DNA of 64,000 bases from Hoeflea algicola (GCF_026619415.1 NZ_JAOVZR010000001.1:3270501-3334500); one strand, 5' to 3'; positions 26,621-36,672 are shown, counted from the first letter of the stretch. The notes: generated by a model from the sequence alone, not told the origin. Made by a program: numbers and translations.

Positions 26621-27034
26621 TTACGGGGTCTTGGAGGCCGTGGGGACATGTTCTTCACAGGAAGGAGAACAGGAATACACCGAGCGTGCGGTTTGCTTGA
26701 ATACCCGCACCGTATTGGCTTCGTCGACGGAAACCAGAATCCGTTCATCGACAATCGCATCGCCGGCCTGATCAAGAATGACAAGGTTGGTGGTGCCGTA
26801 GGACTTGCCTGTCAGCACGATTGTCTGCGGATCGGCGATGGTGACGTCGGCCACGCCGGCATTGCCGATGATGACCTTGCTGACTGTCCGGTCGAGTTTG
26901 AGGATGCGCGCATGATCCATGAATACCCGGATCATGTCCTCAGCTGCGCCGGCCGGAAGCGTGGTCGCGGCGGTGAGCGCCAGGCTGCAGGCTGCAAACA
27001 AGAGCCGGCGGTGAACAGGGATAGGGTAGGTCAT
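26621..27034 (-). CDS. Stand-alone pilus assembly N-terminal (CpaC N-domain-like) protein
   Basis: A 137-residue secreted protein. ATG 27034 follows GAGGAAA. The signal peptide runs through FAACSLALTAATTLPAGAA, and the mature part (DHARILKLDRTVSKVIIGNAGVADVTIADPQTI...) aligns by eye with the N-terminal domain of the CpaC secretin encoded at 29480. The C-terminus carries a short Cys-x3-Cys (YSCSPSCEE). Such small proteins occur in rhizobial tad loci beside flp. It may interact with or guide the secretin, but its role is unproven. Confidence 0.8.
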   Translation of the reverse strand: MTYPIPVHRRLLFAACSLALTAATTLPAGAAEDMIRVFMDHARILKLDRTVSKVIIGNAGVADVTIADPQTIVLTGKSYGTTNLVILDQAGDAIVDERILVSVDEANTVRVFKQTARSVYSCSPSCEEHVPTASKTP

Positions 27035-27452
27035 GCCGTTTCCTCGGAATTGCGAATAGTCTTCTAAAATCGCCCGGAATGGTGAATGAAGCCTTAAGGC
27101 CAGGCGATCAGCACGAAAATGCCTTGTTACCAACCTGTGCGGATGTGGATCGACCTGGGAACCGGGTCGTGAACCCGGCATTTCCACCCTATTATATATA
27201 GAGTGGTATTCCATGGCTGAACCGCCGTCAGGGTCACTATAGGCCCTTCATCCGGATCGAGCCGATGAGGCAATGGCGGGTCGCTGTGGAATTAACCTTT
27301 TGTTGACCATGAGCGTTGCTTTGCCATGGAAAACATTTGCTAACCTTGTTCATTAAGTGGTTTGAAAACCCCCTCACCTATTATCAGCTCATCCGACCAA
27401 CCGAAGCAGTTGGCGGAGTGCTGAAAACCCAAGTGGATGAAGGAACAAACCC
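27035..27452 (+). promoter_or_regulatory. Divergent promoter region of the pilin gene, with a CtrA-like box
   Basis: This 418-base gap holds no credible gene. TTAA-N7-TTGA occurs at 27292-27306 (TTAACCTTTTGTTGA), one base from the full CtrA pattern TTAA-N7-TTAA, about 147 bases before flp. A TAACCTTGTTCATTAA stretch follows near 27341. An AT-rich run (TATTATATATAGAG) at about 27190 is followed by a start-less open frame only. Control of pilin by CtrA is known in Caulobacter; here it is inferred. Confidence 0.55.
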
Positions 27453-27626
27453 ATGAAGAACCTTTTTGATCGTTTCGTAAAAGACGAGTCCGGCGCGACC
27501 GCTATTGAATATGGCCTGATCGCTGCACTGATTTCGGTTGCTCTCATCACCGGCGCTTCCACGCTCGGCAACACCCTGAACAACCAGTTCCAGTTCTTGT
27601 CCAACAAGATGAACGACTCGCAGTAA
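27453..27626 (+). CDS. Flp/Fap-type major pilin
   Basis: A 57-residue prepilin: MKNLFDRFVKDESG, then the processing site G14/A15 and the Flp core ATAIEYGLIAALISVALI, with Glu19 and Tyr20 conserved. AAGGA lies upstream of the ATG at 27453. CpaA should cleave after Gly14, and the mature pilin polymerises into the type IVc pilus. A strong terminator follows immediately, so pilin can be expressed as a separate abundant message. Only one flp copy is seen here. Confidence 0.93.
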   Translation: MKNLFDRFVKDESGATAIEYGLIAALISVALITGASTLGNTLNNQFQFLSNKMNDSQ

Positions 27627-27655
27627 TAATTATTGCTTGTTAAAAGCATTTGATC

Positions 27656-27685
27656 AAAAGGCCGCCTTTCGAGGCGGCCTTTTTC
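27656..27685 (+). terminator. Rho-independent terminator after flp
   Basis: A perfect 12-base stem (27656-27667 with 27672-27683) closes a TTCG tetraloop and ends in a T-run. It separates flp from cpaA. Confidence 0.92.
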
Positions 27686-27752
27686 GTTGTCGCGGGAAGC
27701 GGTTTTTTAAGGACTCGCCGCTAGGCTGATCGTCTAACCTGGGAGCATGTAG

Positions 27753-28268
27753 ATGGTTGAGGCCGCAATTTTTGTCATCCTGCCGCTTTGCCTGGCGATG
27801 GCGGCGTTTTCCGACATTCTGACCATGACCATCCCCAACCGTGTCTCGGTCATTCTGGCGATCTCGTTTTTCATCGTCGCCCCCTTCACCGGCATGGATC
27901 TGGTTACATTGGCATGGTCTGTGGCCGCGGCGATCGCGGTGTTTGCCGGTTGCTTCGCCCTTTTTGCCTTCAATGTCATGGGCGGCGGCGATGCCAAGAT
28001 CCTCAGCGCCGCGGCGCTCTGGTATGGCTTCAACATCGATCTCGTCGCTTTTCTTGGCATGACTGGCGTCTTTGGCGGCCTGTTGGCGGTGATGGTGCTG
28101 ATGATCCGCGCCAATCAGAATATCCTGTTGGTCTCGCGGGTACCAATCCCCATGCATTTCTTCCAGGATCGTGCCGGCATCCCCTATGGCGTGGCCATTG
28201 GTGCTGCGGCTTTTGCGACTTTTCCCAATTCACAGATCTTCATCCAGGCGCTCAGCCAGTTGAACTGA
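27753..28268 (+). CDS. cpaA: Prepilin peptidase CpaA/TadV
   Basis: A 171-residue integral membrane aspartyl protease of the type IV prepilin peptidase family, with about five membrane segments. The two catalytic aspartates are in FSDILTMTIPNR (near residue 21) and MGGGDAK (near residue 76). It lacks the N-methylation domain, as TadV/CpaA proteins do. It should process Flp and the TadE/G-like pseudopilins. Confidence 0.92.
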   Translation: MVEAAIFVILPLCLAMAAFSDILTMTIPNRVSVILAISFFIVAPFTGMDLVTLAWSVAAAIAVFAGCFALFAFNVMGGGDAKILSAAALWYGFNIDLVAFLGMTGVFGGLLAVMVLMIRANQNILLVSRVPIPMHFFQDRAGIPYGVAIGAAAFATFPNSQIFIQALSQLN

Positions 28269-28655
28269 GCTGCGGCTGGTCGCTGCCTGAAGGTCTGACG
28301 TGGAATTGAAGCGAATCTGATCCGCAGCCTGTCCTGACCTCCCAATCATCAGGATAGAGACCATCCGGAGCCCGCTTCCGATGCTGCTCTGCGCTGGTCG
28401 GTCATGCCGATTGTGCCCGGCAGACAAAGCGCCACGCCTGAAAGCGTCCGTACAGATTTCCGGGTTTTCCGCCCCTGCGCGCCCCGAACAGCCCCGTTCG
28501 GCAGCGGCCTAAAAGCCAGAATTTGCCCTGCAATCTATGAGCATCGGGCGTCAATCTTGCATTAACCCTGTTTGCTTGCGGCTTATTAACCATAATTACA
28601 CGATTACAAATGCATCCTGCTGTCAACGTACCCGATACTCGTTCGAGGAAGCAGC
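28269..28655 (+). promoter_or_regulatory. Promoter region of the cpaB operon with TTAACC/TTAACCAT boxes
   Basis: This 387-base gap has no convincing gene. Near its end TTAACC occurs at 28562-28567 and TTAACCAT at 28586-28593, 63 to 90 bases before cpaB. The 8-mer fits the CtrA half-site style of box. The region before it shows no hairpin or repeat that I can support. Confidence 0.55.
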
Positions 28656-29465
28656 ATGAAACCCGCCCGCGTCGTCATCATGGCAGTGGCTGTCCTGGCA
28701 GCAGGACTGGCCGGTTACCTGGCCATGAATCTGACCTCTCCCACGGTCCAGGTAAATGAAATGTCCTCCACGCCGGTCATCAAGAAGATGCCGACCATTG
28801 ATGTGCTGGTGGTCAACGCCAGCCTGCCAGTGGGCGCGCGGCTGAACGAGGAGAACCTGGAATGGAAAGGCTGGCCCGAAGACGGGGTGATCGAAGGACT
28901 TGTCCGTCGCGATACGCGACCGGAAGCGGTCGCCGAACTTACCGGCGCCATTGTTCGGCTGCCAGTATTTGCCGGCGAGCCGCTTCGGTCCGAGAAAATT
29001 GTCGATTCATCCTCGCGGATCATGTCTTCGCTGCTTCCGGCCGGCAAGCGCGCCATTGCCACGGAAATCTCGGTTGCCACCAGCGCCGGTGGTTTCATTC
29101 TGCCCAACGACCGGGTCGACGTGATCATGGTGCGCCGCAAGACCGCGGAAGAAGGATTTTTGACCGAAGTCATTCTGTCGAACATCCGGATTCTGGCGAT
29201 CGACCAGCGGATTGAACAGGATGCTGAGGGCAACCGAACGGCGGTCGGCACCACGGCGACCCTCGAACTCACCCCCGAACAGACCAAGATCATCACGGTT
29301 GCCCAGCAGATGGCTGACCGGTTGACCCTAGCCTTGCGCAGTGTTGCCGATGTTCAGGAATCTGACACAGCCGGTGCGAAATATCTTTTGAGCGGCGAAG
29401 ACGGCACAGCTGCCATCCAGCTGATCCGCTCCGGGGCCATCACCAAAGTTGGCGCCACCAACTAA
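28656..29465 (+). CDS. cpaB: Flp pilus assembly protein CpaB/RcpC
   Basis: A 269-residue protein with an N-terminal membrane anchor (VVIMAVAVLAAGLAGYLAM) and a periplasmic SAF-like domain (VLVVNASLPVGARLNEENLEWKGWPED), followed by the RcpC/CpaB region with SLLPAGKRAIATEIS and FILPNDRVDVIMVRR. GAGGAAG precedes the ATG. CpaB supports secretin assembly or gating. It is the first gene of the cpaBCDEF-tadBC operon. Confidence 0.93.
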   Translation: MKPARVVIMAVAVLAAGLAGYLAMNLTSPTVQVNEMSSTPVIKKMPTIDVLVVNASLPVGARLNEENLEWKGWPEDGVIEGLVRRDTRPEAVAELTGAIVRLPVFAGEPLRSEKIVDSSSRIMSSLLPAGKRAIATEISVATSAGGFILPNDRVDVIMVRRKTAEEGFLTEVILSNIRILAIDQRIEQDAEGNRTAVGTTATLELTPEQTKIITVAQQMADRLTLALRSVADVQESDTAGAKYLLSGEDGTAAIQLIRSGAITKVGATN

Positions 29466-29479
29466 AGCGGAGAACGAAC

Positions 29480-31048
29480 GTGCGTCACACAGCAAAAACG
29501 CTTTTGTCGTCCATCGCCAGCATCGCGCTGGTCGGGTCAGTCATGATCGCCGGCATCGCCCTTGATCCGTCCAACGGCACTTTTGTGTCCGCGGCGCAGG
29601 CTGCTCCCAGCGTCATCAAGATCAAGAAGTACGGTTCTGGCGTCAGCAAGCGCGTCAAACTGGGCCTCAACAAAGCCATCGTCGTCGATCTTCCCGTCGA
29701 TGCCAGCGATATCCTGGTCGCCGATCCATCGCTTGCCGATGCGGTTACCCGCACGTCACGCCGGCTCTATTTGTTCGGTAAAACTGTCGGTCAGACCAAT
29801 ATCTTCGTCTTCGGGCCTAACGGTGAGGAAATTGTCTCAATCGAACTCGAGATCGAAAGGGATGTCGCCGGGCTCGAGGCCAATCTCGCCCGCTTCCTTC
29901 CCGATTCCGATATCAAGGTCGAGATCATCTCCGACAACATCGTGCTGACCGGCTCGGTGCGCACACCTCAGGATGCAGCCCAGGCGGCCAATCTCGCCAA
30001 CATCTTCCTGACCGGTGGTGAGGCCACCACCCGTGTCGACATGTTGGTTAGCGAGAACGGCGGCGACGCCGCCATCAACGCGGAAGCGCGCCAGAAGTCC
30101 CAGATCGTCAATCTGCTCAAGATTGATGGCGAGGATCAGGTGATGCTCAAGGTCACCGTGGCCGAGGTCAGCCGCCAGGTGCTCAAGCAACTCGGATTCA
30201 ACTCGTCGATCTCCAATCCCGCCAATGGGGTGTTTGATTTCTCCGCCAACAATGTCAGCTCGCTCGGCAAGCCGCTCAACGGCAATACTTTCGGCCGGAT
30301 CGCCGGCGCCATGGGCGGACGCAGCATTGATGCCTATGTCAACGCCATGGAACAGGCCGGGGTCATGCGGACTCTGGCGGAACCGAGCTTGACTGCAATC
30401 TCCGGCGAACAGGCGACATTCTATGTCGGTGGCGAGTTCAATCTGGCCAACAGCCAGTCGGTCGATGCCGACACCGGCAAGATCACCTACAGCATCGAGA
30501 AGGTCGAATACGGCATCCGGCTCAATTTCACCCCGGTGGTTCTGTCCCCGGGCAGGATTTCACTCAAGGTTCGCACCGAGGTTTCCGAGCCAACCTTCGA
30601 GGGCGCGGCATCGCTGGCCGGCGCGGTACCAGATTCGAATGGCACCGGCTCGCAGATGGGCATGACATCGCTGTCGATCAAGCGCCGCGAGGCAGAGACC
30701 TCGGTAGAACTACCTTCAGGTGGCTCGATCGTGCTCGCCGGACTGGTCAAGGATGACATCCGGCAGGCTATTTCCGGCTATCCGGGCCTCTCCAAGGTTC
30801 CGATCCTGGGCACCTTGTTCCGCAGCCGCGATTTCGTGCGCAACGAGACTGAATTGGTCATCATCGCCACGCCCTATCTCGTCAAGCCGGTGGCGCGTAA
30901 CGAAATTGCCAGGCCCGATGATAACTTCAACCCGCCAAGCGATGGCGCAGGCTTCTTCCTTGGCCGGGTCAACCGTGTCTATGGCCAGATGGAAACCAAA
31001 TTGCCGCCCGGTCGCTACCACGGCGTCGTTGGCTTCATCTACAAATGA
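29480..31048 (+). CDS. cpaC: Flp pilus secretin CpaC/RcpA
   Basis: A 522-residue outer-membrane secretin starting at GTG 29480 after CGGAGA. A signal peptide (to about residue 38, SAAQAAPS) is followed by the pilus-assembly N-domain (IVVDLPVDASDILVADPSLADAV), a BON-like segment, and the secretin core with YSIEKVEYGIRLNFTPVVLSPGRISLKV and VELPSGGSIVLAGLVKDD. It forms the channel through which the Flp pilus leaves the cell. Confidence 0.95.
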   Translation: MRHTAKTLLSSIASIALVGSVMIAGIALDPSNGTFVSAAQAAPSVIKIKKYGSGVSKRVKLGLNKAIVVDLPVDASDILVADPSLADAVTRTSRRLYLFGKTVGQTNIFVFGPNGEEIVSIELEIERDVAGLEANLARFLPDSDIKVEIISDNIVLTGSVRTPQDAAQAANLANIFLTGGEATTRVDMLVSENGGDAAINAEARQKSQIVNLLKIDGEDQVMLKVTVAEVSRQVLKQLGFNSSISNPANGVFDFSANNVSSLGKPLNGNTFGRIAGAMGGRSIDAYVNAMEQAGVMRTLAEPSLTAISGEQATFYVGGEFNLANSQSVDADTGKITYSIEKVEYGIRLNFTPVVLSPGRISLKVRTEVSEPTFEGAASLAGAVPDSNGTGSQMGMTSLSIKRREAETSVELPSGGSIVLAGLVKDDIRQAISGYPGLSKVPILGTLFRSRDFVRNETELVIIATPYLVKPVARNEIARPDDNFNPPSDGAGFFLGRVNRVYGQMETKLPPGRYHGVVGFIYK

Positions 31049-31062
31049 TCAGGAACCTCACC

Positions 31063-31761
31063 ATGTCGAGCAAGATCTCCGTTCCCGAAAATCCTGATCT
31101 TAACAAGGTCCGGTCCGCAGTCATCCCGATGCTGTTTGCGGCATCGCTCCTGAGCGGCTGTGCCGGTTGGGGCGGGCAGAGCATTACCGTCGGCGCGGTT
31201 CCCGATGATTACCGCACCAGCCATCCCATCATCGTCTCCGAGCAGGAACGCACGGTTGATATCCCGGTTGCCACCGGGGACCGCAATCTGACCATCGCCA
31301 TGCGCGAAATCGTCCGCGGCGCAGCCATCAATTACCGCTCGAGCGCATCCGGTGCCATCCGCATCATGGTACCTGTCGGCTCCACCAATTCAGGTGCGGC
31401 ATCAGTGCTCTCGCGCCAGGTGGCCGGGGTGTTGCGCAAGGAAGGCGTGCCCGGCGATCGTATCTTGACGTCGCCCTATCAAGTGTCGTCGCCCGATGAC
31501 GCAGCACCGATCCGCATTGCCTTCCTGGCGATCACCGCATCGACTGGAAAATGTGGCCGCTGGCCCGACGATCTTCTCGCCAACACCAGCGAGAACAGGA
31601 ATTACGCCAATTTCGGTTGCGCAAGCCAGAGTAATCTGGCCGCCCAGATCGCAAATCCAGGCGATCTGATCGCGCCGCGCGGCATGACTCCGATCGACGC
31701 CGAGCGGCGCTCGACAGTGATTGAAAGCTACAGAAAAGATGGCTCCGGCCTGGGGTTATGA
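31063..31761 (+). CDS. cpaD: Flp pilus lipoprotein CpaD
   Basis: A 232-residue protein with a lipoprotein signal, LFAASLLSGC, giving Cys33 as the lipidated residue. I prefer ATG 31063, with AGGAAC at good spacing, over ATG 31045, which overlaps the cpaC stop. The body matches the CpaD family (AAINYRSSASGAIRIMVP, then GCASQSNLAAQIANPGDLIAPRGM). It is an outer-membrane partner of the secretin. Confidence 0.9.
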   Translation: MSSKISVPENPDLNKVRSAVIPMLFAASLLSGCAGWGGQSITVGAVPDDYRTSHPIIVSEQERTVDIPVATGDRNLTIAMREIVRGAAINYRSSASGAIRIMVPVGSTNSGAASVLSRQVAGVLRKEGVPGDRILTSPYQVSSPDDAAPIRIAFLAITASTGKCGRWPDDLLANTSENRNYANFGCASQSNLAAQIANPGDLIAPRGMTPIDAERRSTVIESYRKDGSGLGL

Positions 31762-31806
31762 CAGCCAGTCTGATCGTCGCGTGCACTTTGAAGCAGGACA
31801 ACTTTG

Positions 31807-33093
31807 ATGACCAACCTTGATTATGCGCTAGAGCAGGAAACACAGTCGGAACAGGGCCAGGAGGCTCCGGTCCGCGGTGATTTCGAACGCATCCGGCCGC
31901 TACCGCGGATCTCGGTGCACGCCTTTTTTGAGACTGAGGGTCTGGCCAAGACCATGGAGCGATGTGCCGAGGATCGGCGCATGGCCAAGGTCAATCTTCG
32001 CATCAATTCCGGCGGCGTGTCAGCGGCAGCCAACATGTTCTCCGCCTCACCGACACCGAACTTGCTGATCCTGGAAACCCGTGCGGACGCGCAGACATTG
32101 CTCGCAGAGCTCGGGGATCTGGCCGGTGTCTGCGACCCCGACACAAGGGTGGTGATCGTCGGCCATGTCAACGACGTGGCATTGTATCGCGAACTGGTTC
32201 GCAACGGGGTGTCCGAATACATCGTTGCACCGGTGTCGATGGCCGATGTGATCGGGGTCATCTCGACCATCTTTGTCGATCCCGACGCAGCGCCGCTTGG
32301 CCGGTCGATTGCCTTTGTCGGCGCCAAGGGTGGTGTCGGTTCGTCCACACTGGCCCACAATTGTGCCTGGAGCATCTCGAGCCTGTTCTCCAGCGAGGTC
32401 ATTCTCGCCGACCTCGACCTGGCCTTCGGAACTGCCAATCTCAACTTCGACAACGACCCGACCCAGGGCATCGCTGAAGCTGTCTATTCCCCTGATCGCC
32501 TCGACGAAGTGTTCCTCGACCGCCTGCTTGCCAAGTGTTCCGAACATCTTTCGATGCTGGCGGCGCCGTCGATGCTCGATCGCACCTATGATTTTGCCGG
32601 CGATGCGTTCCTGCCGATCCTCGACATCATCCAGCGCAACGCTCCGGTCTCGGTGCTCGACGTGCCGCATGTCTGGACCGACTGGACCCAGAAGGTGCTG
32701 TGCGCTGCTGACGAGATCGTCATCACCGCCACACCCGATCTCGCCAATCTGCGCAACACCAAGAACCTGTTCGATACCTTGCGCAAATTGCGTCCCAACG
32801 ACCGGCCACCCTTGTTGATCCTCAACCAGGTGGGCATGGCCAAGCGCCCCGAAATCAGCCCGGACGTGTTCTGCGAACCGCTGGAAACCGAGCCGCTTGC
32901 CATCATTCCCTTTGATGCGGTGCTGTTCGGTGAAGCCGCCAATTCAGGCCTGATGATCGGCGAATCCTCGGCCAAATCGCCGGTCGCGGAATCCTTGTCG
33001 CAAATCGCCCATGTCGTCACCGGCAGGGCCGAAGTGAAGAAACGCAGGAAAGCCGGCCTCTCGTCTTTGATCGGCCTGTTGGGCCGCAAGTAA
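31807..33093 (+). CDS. cpaE: Pilus assembly ATPase-like protein CpaE/TadZ
   Basis: A 428-residue protein with an N-terminal receiver-like domain and a C-terminal MinD/ParA-type ATPase domain. The deviant Walker A GAKGGVGSST is near residues 173-182, and DLDLAFGTANLNF follows. TadZ/CpaE places the pilus machinery at the pole. ATG 31807 has AGGAC eight bases upstream. Confidence 0.93.
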   Translation: MTNLDYALEQETQSEQGQEAPVRGDFERIRPLPRISVHAFFETEGLAKTMERCAEDRRMAKVNLRINSGGVSAAANMFSASPTPNLLILETRADAQTLLAELGDLAGVCDPDTRVVIVGHVNDVALYRELVRNGVSEYIVAPVSMADVIGVISTIFVDPDAAPLGRSIAFVGAKGGVGSSTLAHNCAWSISSLFSSEVILADLDLAFGTANLNFDNDPTQGIAEAVYSPDRLDEVFLDRLLAKCSEHLSMLAAPSMLDRTYDFAGDAFLPILDIIQRNAPVSVLDVPHVWTDWTQKVLCAADEIVITATPDLANLRNTKNLFDTLRKLRPNDRPPLLILNQVGMAKRPEISPDVFCEPLETEPLAIIPFDAVLFGEAANSGLMIGESSAKSPVAESLSQIAHVVTGRAEVKKRRKAGLSSLIGLLGRK

Positions 33094-33118
33094 CTGTAAG
33101 TCTGGAATGGAACGGAAC

Positions 33119-34624
33119 ATGTTCGGCAAACGCAGCAACGATGGACACGGCAAGCCGCTGGTGGCCCCGGCGACACGGCCGCCGGCTTCCGCCGCGCCCG
33201 CATCAACGACAGCGCCGCCGCCGGCCGCGCCTGCAAACGCTGCGGCGCCCGATAGGGAAAATGCGCCTGCGCCCAAACAGGCCGCACAGCCGGTCAGCCA
33301 GCGCCGCGATGAACCCGCGGTCAAGCGCAAGACAACCCGCAATGAAGCCTATTACGATACCAAGAGCCAGGTGTTCTCGGCTCTGATCGATACCATTGAC
33401 CTGTCCCAGCTTGCCAAGCTCGATGCCGAAAGCGCGCGCGAGGAAATCCGCGATATCGTCAATGATATCATCACGATCAAGAATTTCGCCCTGTCCATTG
33501 CCGAGCAGGAAGAACTGCTTGACGATATTTGCAACGACGTTCTGGGCTATGGTCCGCTGGAACCGCTGCTGGCGCGCGACGACATCGCCGACATCATGGT
33601 CAACGGCGCCGGCATGACCTACATCGAAGTTGCCGGCAAGGTTCTGGAAACCGATGTCCGGTTTCGTGACAACAGCCAGCTTTTGTCGATTTGCCAGCGG
33701 ATCGTCAGCCAGGTTGGCCGTCGTGTCGATGAATCGAGTCCGATCTGCGACGCCCGCCTTCCCGATGGTTCCCGCGTCAACGTGATCGCCCCGCCCTTGG
33801 CGATCGACGGCACCGCCCTGACCATTCGTAAATTCAAGAAGGACAAGCTGACACTTGACCAGCTGGTCAAGTTTGGCGCGATCACTCCCGAGGGTGCGGC
33901 TGTCCTGCAGATCATCGGCAGGGTTCGCTGCAACGTGGTGATCTCGGGCGGTACCGGTTCGGGCAAGACCACGCTGCTCAACTGCCTTACGGCCTATATC
34001 GACGCGGACGAGCGGATCATTACCTGCGAAGACTCCGCCGAACTCCAGCTTCAGCAGCCGCATGTGGTGCGGCTTGAAACCCGCCCGCCCAACATCGAGG
34101 GTGAGGGTGAAATCACCATGCGTGATCTGGTCAAGAACTGCCTCCGTATGCGTCCCGAGCGGATCATCGTCGGCGAAGTCCGTGGCCCCGAAGTGTTCGA
34201 CCTTTTGCAGGCGATGAACACCGGCCACGACGGATCGATGGGAACGATCCACTCCAACAGCCCGCGTGAGTGTCTGAGCCGTATGGAATCGATGATCGCC
34301 ATGGGTGGCTTCACCCTGCCGGCCAAAACCGTGCGCGAGATCATTGCCGGGTCGGTCGATGTTGTCATTCAGGCGGCGCGTCTGCGCGATGGGTCGCGCC
34401 GCATCACCCACATTACCGAAGTCGTCGGCATGGAGGGCGATGTGATCATCACCCAGGATCTGATGACCTATGACATGCTTGGCGAAGACGCCAATGGCAA
34501 AATCATTGGCGAGCACCGTTCGACCGGTATTGGCCGGCCGAATTTCTGGGATCGTGCCCGTTATTATGGCGAAGACAAGCGCTTGGCCGCTTCTCTCGAT
34601 GCCATGGAAAAAGTCACCTCGTAA
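33119..34624 (+). CDS. cpaF: Pilus assembly ATPase CpaF/TadA
   Basis: A 501-residue secretion ATPase of the VirB11/GspE type. The N-terminal ~70 residues are Pro/Ala-rich and disordered. The conserved body has Walker [11 protein letters not shown] (near residues 277-286), the Asp box CEDSAELQL, and Walker B-like [11 protein letters not shown] with the His box [14 protein letters not shown]. It powers pilus extension and, by analogy with Caulobacter CpaF, retraction. ATG 33107 is an alternative start. Confidence 0.95.
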   Translation: MFGKRSNDGHGKPLVAPATRPPASAAPASTTAPPPAAPANAAAPDRENAPAPKQAAQPVSQRRDEPAVKRKTTRNEAYYDTKSQVFSALIDTIDLSQLAKLDAESAREEIRDIVNDIITIKNFALSIAEQEELLDDICNDVLGYGPLEPLLARDDIADIMVNGAGMTYIEVAGKVLETDVRFRDNSQLLSICQRIVSQVGRRVDESSPICDARLPDGSRVNVIAPPLAIDGTALTIRKFKKDKLTLDQLVKFGAITPEGAAVLQIIGRVRCNVVISGGTGSGKTTLLNCLTAYIDADERIITCEDSAELQLQQPHVVRLETRPPNIEGEGEITMRDLVKNCLRMRPERIIVGEVRGPEVFDLLQAMNTGHDGSMGTIHSNSPRECLSRMESMIAMGGFTLPAKTVREIIAGSVDVVIQAARLRDGSRRITHITEVVGMEGDVIITQDLMTYDMLGEDANGKIIGEHRSTGIGRPNFWDRARYYGEDKRLAASLDAMEKVTS

Positions 34625-34636
34625 GGAGCAGCCCGC

Positions 34637-35647
34637 GTGTTTGGTCTTGATACAGTGGTAATCGCCATCATCGGCCTGGCCGCGCTTTCCGCCGGGGCGT
34701 TGGGCTATGGTGTGCTCTACAGCCGGATCGAAGGCGAGCGCAAAGCCGAAAACCGCGTCAGGCGGGTCAAGTCGGCGGAGACCGACCGGACCAAGGCGTC
34801 AGCAGCCCGCGACCGGCTCAATGAAGCCAACAAGCGCCGCAAGTCGGTTCAGGATTCGCTCAAGACCCTGGAAGAGAAGAACAAGGAAAACGACCGTCGC
34901 AAATCGCCGCCGCTGAAGGAAAAGATCGGCCAGGCCGGGCTTCGCATTTCCATGCGTCAGTTCTATCTGCTGTCGGCTCTGCTCGGCTTGCTCACCGGTG
35001 GCTTTGCCTTCGTTGCCAATGGCAGCCCCCTTGTTGCCGCAGGAGTGATGGTCATCTTTGGCGCCGGAGTGCCGCGCTGGATCATCGGCTTTCTGCGCGC
35101 CCGGCGCCTGAAGGCGTTCTTGAGCGAATTTCCCAACGCGCTCGACATTATGGTTCGCTCGATCAAGTCCGGCCTGCCGCTCAATGACGCCATCCGGATG
35201 ATTTCGGGGGAAGGCCAGGAGCCGGTCCGCACCGAATTCAAGCGGATTGTCGAAGCGCAGCAGATGGGAATGAACATCCCCGAAGCCTGCGCCCGCCTCT
35301 ACACCCGAATTCCGCTCTCGGAAGCCAACTTCTTTGCCATCGTGATCGCCATCCAGGCGCAGGCTGGCGGCAACCTGTCCGAAGCGCTGGGCAACCTGTC
35401 GCGGGTCTTGCGGGATCGCAAGAAGATGAAGGCCAAGATCAATGCGCTTTCAATGGAAGCCAAGGCTTCCGCCGTCATCATCGGCGCGCTGCCCTTCATC
35501 GTCGCCGGCTTGGTATACATGACATCGCCGCAATACATCATGATCCTGTTTACCGACACCCGCGGTCACATGATCCTTGGCGCATCGGCCGTGTGGATGT
35601 CGATCGGCGTTCTGGTGATGCGCAACATGATCAACTTCGACATCTAG
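34637..35647 (+). CDS. tadB: Flp pilus inner-membrane platform protein TadB
   Basis: A 336-residue GspF-domain protein from a GTG start at 34637 with AAGGAG upstream. After an N-terminal anchor comes a charged coiled coil (about residues 30-95) and the T2SSF region (FLSEFPNALDIMVRSIKSGLPLNDAIRMI) flanked by membrane helices. TadB and TadC form the platform on which the CpaF ATPase acts. Confidence 0.93.
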   Translation: MFGLDTVVIAIIGLAALSAGALGYGVLYSRIEGERKAENRVRRVKSAETDRTKASAARDRLNEANKRRKSVQDSLKTLEEKNKENDRRKSPPLKEKIGQAGLRISMRQFYLLSALLGLLTGGFAFVANGSPLVAAGVMVIFGAGVPRWIIGFLRARRLKAFLSEFPNALDIMVRSIKSGLPLNDAIRMISGEGQEPVRTEFKRIVEAQQMGMNIPEACARLYTRIPLSEANFFAIVIAIQAQAGGNLSEALGNLSRVLRDRKKMKAKINALSMEAKASAVIIGALPFIVAGLVYMTSPQYIMILFTDTRGHMILGASAVWMSIGVLVMRNMINFDI

Positions 35648-35661
35648 GGACGGACCCGACC

Positions 35662-36672
35662 ATGCTTTCTGATATTGCGTCTTCCCTCACCGATCCAGCC
35701 TATCTGGTTCCCATTCTGGTGTCGGTGGCTGTGCTTGCAACGCTGTTTACGATCCTGGTGCCCTATTTCGAGCGCGGTGATCTGGATGCGCGGATGAAGT
35801 CGGCAGCACTCGAGCGTGATGAAATCCGTGCCCGCGAGCGGGCGCGTCTCAATGCTGAGAGCTCCCGCACCAGCACAAAGAGCACCGGTCTAAGAGCCCA
35901 CAACAATGCCTCTGTGCGCGGTGTTGTCGAGCAATTGAATCTGAAGAATGCGCTGGCCGATGACGCCACCATTGCCAAGTTGCGTGCTGCTGGTTACCGC
36001 ACCCAGAACGCACTCAACATGTTTCTGCTGGCACGTTTCGTGTTGCCGTTCTTCTTCCTGGTGGGGACGGCCTTTTATGTTTTCGTACTCGAAAACATGA
36101 CCGACAAACCGCTGACCGTGCGTATTCTGGCCTGCATCGTCGGCGCCTATGTGGGCTTTTACACGCCCAACATGTTTGTCTCCAATCAGTCTAAAAAGCG
36201 GCAGGCCTCGATCAAGCTGGCCTGGCCGGATGCGCTCGACCTGATGCTCATCTGCGTTGAATCGGGTGTATCGATCGAAGCGGCGATGAAGCGCGTGGCC
36301 GAGGAAATCGCCGTGCAGTCGACCGCTCTGGCCGAGGAATTCGTCCTGACCACGGCGGAACTGTCATACCTGCCGGACCGGCGCGTCGCCTTTGAAAATC
36401 TCGGCAGCCGTACCGGCCTCGATGCGGTCAAGTCGGTGACCCAGGCGCTGATCCAGTCTGAGCGCTACGGCACTCCGATCGCTCAGGCCCTGCGGGTTCT
36501 GGCGCAGGAAAGCCGCGACACCCGCATGACCGAGGCCGAGAAAAAAGCCGCTGCGCTGCCGCCGAAACTGACCGTTCCGATGATCCTGTTTTTCCTGCCG
36601 GTGCTGATTGGCGTGATTCTCGGACCGGCAGCGATCCAGGTCGCGGACAACTTCTCCAAGGGCATGCATTAA
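35662..36672 (+). CDS. tadC: Flp pilus inner-membrane platform protein TadC
   Basis: A 336-residue GspF-domain protein, paralogous to TadB and of identical length. The T2SSF stretch reads LAWPDALDLMLICVESGVSIEAAMKRVAEE, with membrane helices near residues 15-35, 125-165 and at the C-terminus. ATG 35662 is fourteen bases after the tadB stop. It is the last gene of the operon, followed by a terminator. Confidence 0.93.
   Translation: MLSDIASSLTDPAYLVPILVSVAVLATLFTILVPYFERGDLDARMKSAALERDEIRARERARLNAESSRTSTKSTGLRAHNNASVRGVVEQLNLKNALADDATIAKLRAAGYRTQNALNMFLLARFVLPFFFLVGTAFYVFVLENMTDKPLTVRILACIVGAYVGFYTPNMFVSNQSKKRQASIKLAWPDALDLMLICVESGVSIEAAMKRVAEEIAVQSTALAEEFVLTTAELSYLPDRRVAFENLGSRTGLDAVKSVTQALIQSERYGTPIAQALRVLAQESRDTRMTEAEKKAAALPPKLTVPMILFFLPVLIGVILGPAAIQVADNFSKGMH

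Noticed and set aside
33203..34516. Open frame of 437 codons on the minus strand opposite cpaF
   Set aside because: cpaF is unambiguous and the reverse frame has no recognisable domain.
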